DNA of 64,000 nucleotides from an uncultured Methanobrevibacter sp. (GTDB lineage Archaea; Methanobacteriota; Methanobacteria; Methanobacteriales; Methanobacteriaceae), in assembly GCF_900314695.1 (NCBI RefSeq), contig NZ_OMWD01000002.1, positions 1 through 64,000 of the forward strand, read 5' to 3'. The notes under the pieces are model-generated. The model was not told the DNA's origin and did no database searches. It saw only the letters and a program-made list of their open reading frames with translations. Shown piece by piece: positions 62,071 through 64,000 of this stretch. Both the position numbers and the translations under genes were made by a program. Each line of letters starts with the position of its first letter. The stretch's first letter is position 1.

Positions 62071-64000
62071 TTGAAATAGCCTGTATCTGGTTCGTAGATA
62101 ACTCCTTTCTGTTGTAAATTACGGACAATACTTTCTACTTTTTCTTCACTTACTCCGTATTTTTCATTCATGTTTGATTTCAATACATTCAATGGAGCAG
62201 ATCCGGCATATTCCTCTTCAAGAAGGACTATTTCTTCAGTTACTCTTTGTATTTTGTCCCGGTCTGATTTAGGTGTTCTTCCTTCCATTATCTCAATATC
62301 CATTTCACCAGTTTCAGGATCTACACCTACCTTTTTAAGACAAGCCATTTGCAGCCTTACGGCCTTTTCAGCATCTTCCTTATCAACAGTTTCCTTAAGT
62401 TTAATCTTTGCGCTAGCTTCAGCTAAACGGATGATTGCTTCAAGTTGTCTTGCAGTAATTGGAACTGCACCTTGTTCTTCTGGATTGCTGTTCCTTGTAT
62501 TTACATAAAATTCCCTTAAAACTTCGTTAGCCTCATCGGTCAAGGATGGATTAACGGTTTTACGGGCATATGCGATATATTTCCTAAGCAGTTCAGGTTC
62601 AATTTCATAATCAATAGTATTTTCTTTATGTATTTTCAAAATGTGTTCTGCTAATTTTGAATCTCCTTCTCTGCTTGGTTTATCTTCAATAACAAAAATT
62701 AAATCAAAACGAGATATAATCGGTGCTGGCAAATCAATTTGTTCTGCAAGTACTTTATACTGGTCAAATCTTCCGAATTTTGGGTTAGCTGCTGCAAGAA
62801 CGGAACATCTTGAATTTAAAGTTGCCATGATTCCTGCCTTTGCAATACTTACAGTCTGTTGTTCCAATGCTTCGTGAAGTGCTGAACGATCTTCGGACCT
62901 CATTTTATCCAATTCGTCAACACATACATTACCTTGGTCCCCAAGTACCAATGCACCGGCTTCCAAGGACCATCCGCCAAGTTCATCCCTAACGGCTGCA
63001 GCGGTTAATCCCGCACCGGTAGTACCTTTACCACTTGTATAAATACTTCTTGGTGCAAGCCTTGAAACATATTTTAATATTTGAGATTTACCAATACCTG
63101 GATCCCCTACAATGAGGATGTGGATATCTCCTCTCAATTTGGTTTCATCTTCAAGCTGTTTTGCAGCCCCACCAAATAATTGCAATGCAATAGCTTCTTT
63201 TACATCTCTGTATCCTCTAATTGATGGTGCTGTGGACTTGATGATTTTATCATAAATGTGAGGGTCTTTTGACAATTCTATAATTTTTTCTTCATCTTCT
63301 TCTGAAAGCTGCAATTCTTCAAATTCCTGTTCTAATGGTTCAATGTGGTTTACATAAATATAATTTTTAAATTTGCCGCTTCTCTCTTCCCTGAATGTTT
63401 TTAATGTTCCAGTTATTCTAACTTTATCTCCAGGGTTTAATTCATCTACTAAATCATCTTCTAATACCATTAACATTTGTTTAGGTTCTGTTCCTCCAGA
63501 CAGGTTCTCTAAAGGTTCCTGCATTCTTGCAGTTTGTGTATCTATGTATTTTGATTCTTCTTGAAGCAGTCTGAAAGACCTTCCGCCGCATTCACTACAG
63601 AGTGATGGTTCTATAATTGTATTGCTGGATGTCTGTTCAACTTCGTGCAATCTCATACATCCTCTACATTCAAATACTCCAGTTTCAATACGAGGTCTAA
63701 TTTCATCAGTTTTTCTTACAATACCGTCTGCTGCAACAAATGTTCCTATGTATTTACTCAGCAATGTCTTTAATGGAATGATATTGGTGAGATTTTCAAA
63801 ACGGATGTGGATTTCAACGTCCTTTACAAGAGGGTCAATGTTTTTAATGGCTATTTGTGCAGCTTGAATAACCTCTTCTGGTTTGTCTATTAGTAAATCC
63901 GCAAGGTCTGGATCAAATATTTCCAATGCATTATAATCCACGTTAAGTGACCTTTCATCGGGGTATTTTTCAAGCACTTCAAAAACATCATCCTTGTATG
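62058..64000 (-). CDS. mcm: MCM replicative helicase (N-terminus outside window)
   Basis: The frame is open to the right edge (last residues YKDDVFEVLEKYPDERSLN), so ~20-25 N-terminal residues are missing and the GTG at 63977 is internal. N-terminal domain with zinc motif CRGCMRLHEV...CSECGG, then the AAA+ core: Walker A GDPGIGKSQILKYVS, Walker B VCVDELDKM, sensor-1 AAANPKFGRF, arginine finger SRFDLIFVIED. C-terminal winged helix ends GYFKRVS. Homohexameric 3'-5' helicase that unwinds DNA at replication forks. Confidence 0.96.
   Translation of the reverse strand, partial: YKDDVFEVLEKYPDERSLNVDYNALEIFDPDLADLLIDKPEEVIQAAQIAIKNIDPLVKDVEIHIRFENLTNIIPLKTLLSKYIGTFVAADGIVRKTDEIRPRIETGVFECRGCMRLHEVEQTSSNTIIEPSLCSECGGRSFRLLQEESKYIDTQTARMQEPLENLSGGTEPKQMLMVLEDDLVDELNPGDKVRITGTLKTFREERSGKFKNYIYVNHIEPLEQEFEELQLSEEDEEKIIELSKDPHIYDKIIKSTAPSIRGYRDVKEAIALQLFGGAAKQLEDETKLRGDIHILIVGDPGIGKSQILKYVSRLAPRSIYTSGKGTTGAGLTAAAVRDELGGWSLEAGALVLGDQGNVCVDELDKMRSEDRSALHEALEQQTVSIAKAGIMATLNSRCSVLAAANPKFGRFDQYKVLAEQIDLPAPIISRFDLIFVIEDKPSREGDSKLAEHILKIHKENTIDYEIEPELLRKYIAYARKTVNPSLTDEANEVLREFYVNTRNSNPEEQGAVPITARQLEAIIRLAEASAKIKLKETVDKEDAEKAVRLQMACLKKVGVDPETGEMDIEIMEGRTPKSDRDKIQRVTEEIVLLEEEYAGSAPLNVLKSNMNEKYGVSEEKVESIVRNLQQKGVIYEPDTGYFKRVS

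Noticed and set aside
1..64000. tRNA genes, integrases, transposases and insertion sequences
   Set aside because: I looked for T-loop/acceptor patterns and for recombinase or DDE motifs in the frames and saw none. A dedicated search would be needed to exclude small or degenerate ones.

Overview
The window is AT-rich archaeal DNA from a methanogen of the order Methanobacteriales, most likely Methanobrevibacter. The evidence is the gene set: a TFB, a duplicated methyl-coenzyme M reductase operon of the mrtBDGA type, F420-dependent mtd, a methanol methyltransferase operon, Nmd3, aIF2-beta, MCM, and large beta-helix adhesin-like proteins with Lys/Thr-rich Ig-like tails. An mrt isoenzyme together with mta genes points to the smithii/gottschalkii/millerae side of the genus rather than the ruminantium side. 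That species-level placement is inference.

Layout. 0-1.5 kb: the 3' part of a 5S rRNA, a TFB gene and a small structured RNA candidate. 1.5-24.2 kb: an accessory region made of short modules separated by copies of one ~50-bp repeat, all in the same orientation. The repeat core matches the 3' arm of the structured RNA. Modules carry a zinc-ribbon/SAP protein, an orphan antitoxin with a decayed zeta toxin, two AAA_14/DUF4143 ATPases with iterated operators, a transglutaminase-like protein, mtd-mrtBDGA, a broken phzF, a MATE transporter, MntA-HepT, a flavodoxin-fold oxidoreductase plus SMR transporter, an antitoxin-zeta pair and a methyltransferase-STAS fusion. 24.2-26.2 kb: a PAP2 phosphatase, a MATE gene fragment and a small membrane protein. 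26.6-42.4 kb: a surface-protein region with a beta-helix/papain-like protease, two DUF4013 membrane proteins around a HisKA_2 sensor kinase, and a two-gene adhesin operon. 42.6-52.5 kb: housekeeping genes (UbiB-type kinase, MutS-related ATPase, two U32 proteins, thymidylate kinase, a small conserved protein). 52.5-58.8 kb: mtaB-mtaC-ramA-mtaA with a solitary mtrH upstream. 59.2-64 kb: tyrS with a small partner, nmd3, aIF2-beta and MCM, which runs off the right edge.

How it fits together. Mtd and Mrt carry out late and terminal steps of CO2 reduction to methane. MtaB/MtaC/MtaA feed methanol-derived methyl groups to coenzyme M, RamA reactivates the corrinoid, and the stand-alone MtrH could link the methyl-corrinoid pool to tetrahydromethanopterin. 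The beta-helix proteins face the outside and probably mediate contact with other cells or host material. The repeat-bounded accessory array is the part most likely to be undescribed. No integrase or transposase gene lies in the window, so any mobilising enzyme would have to act from elsewhere.
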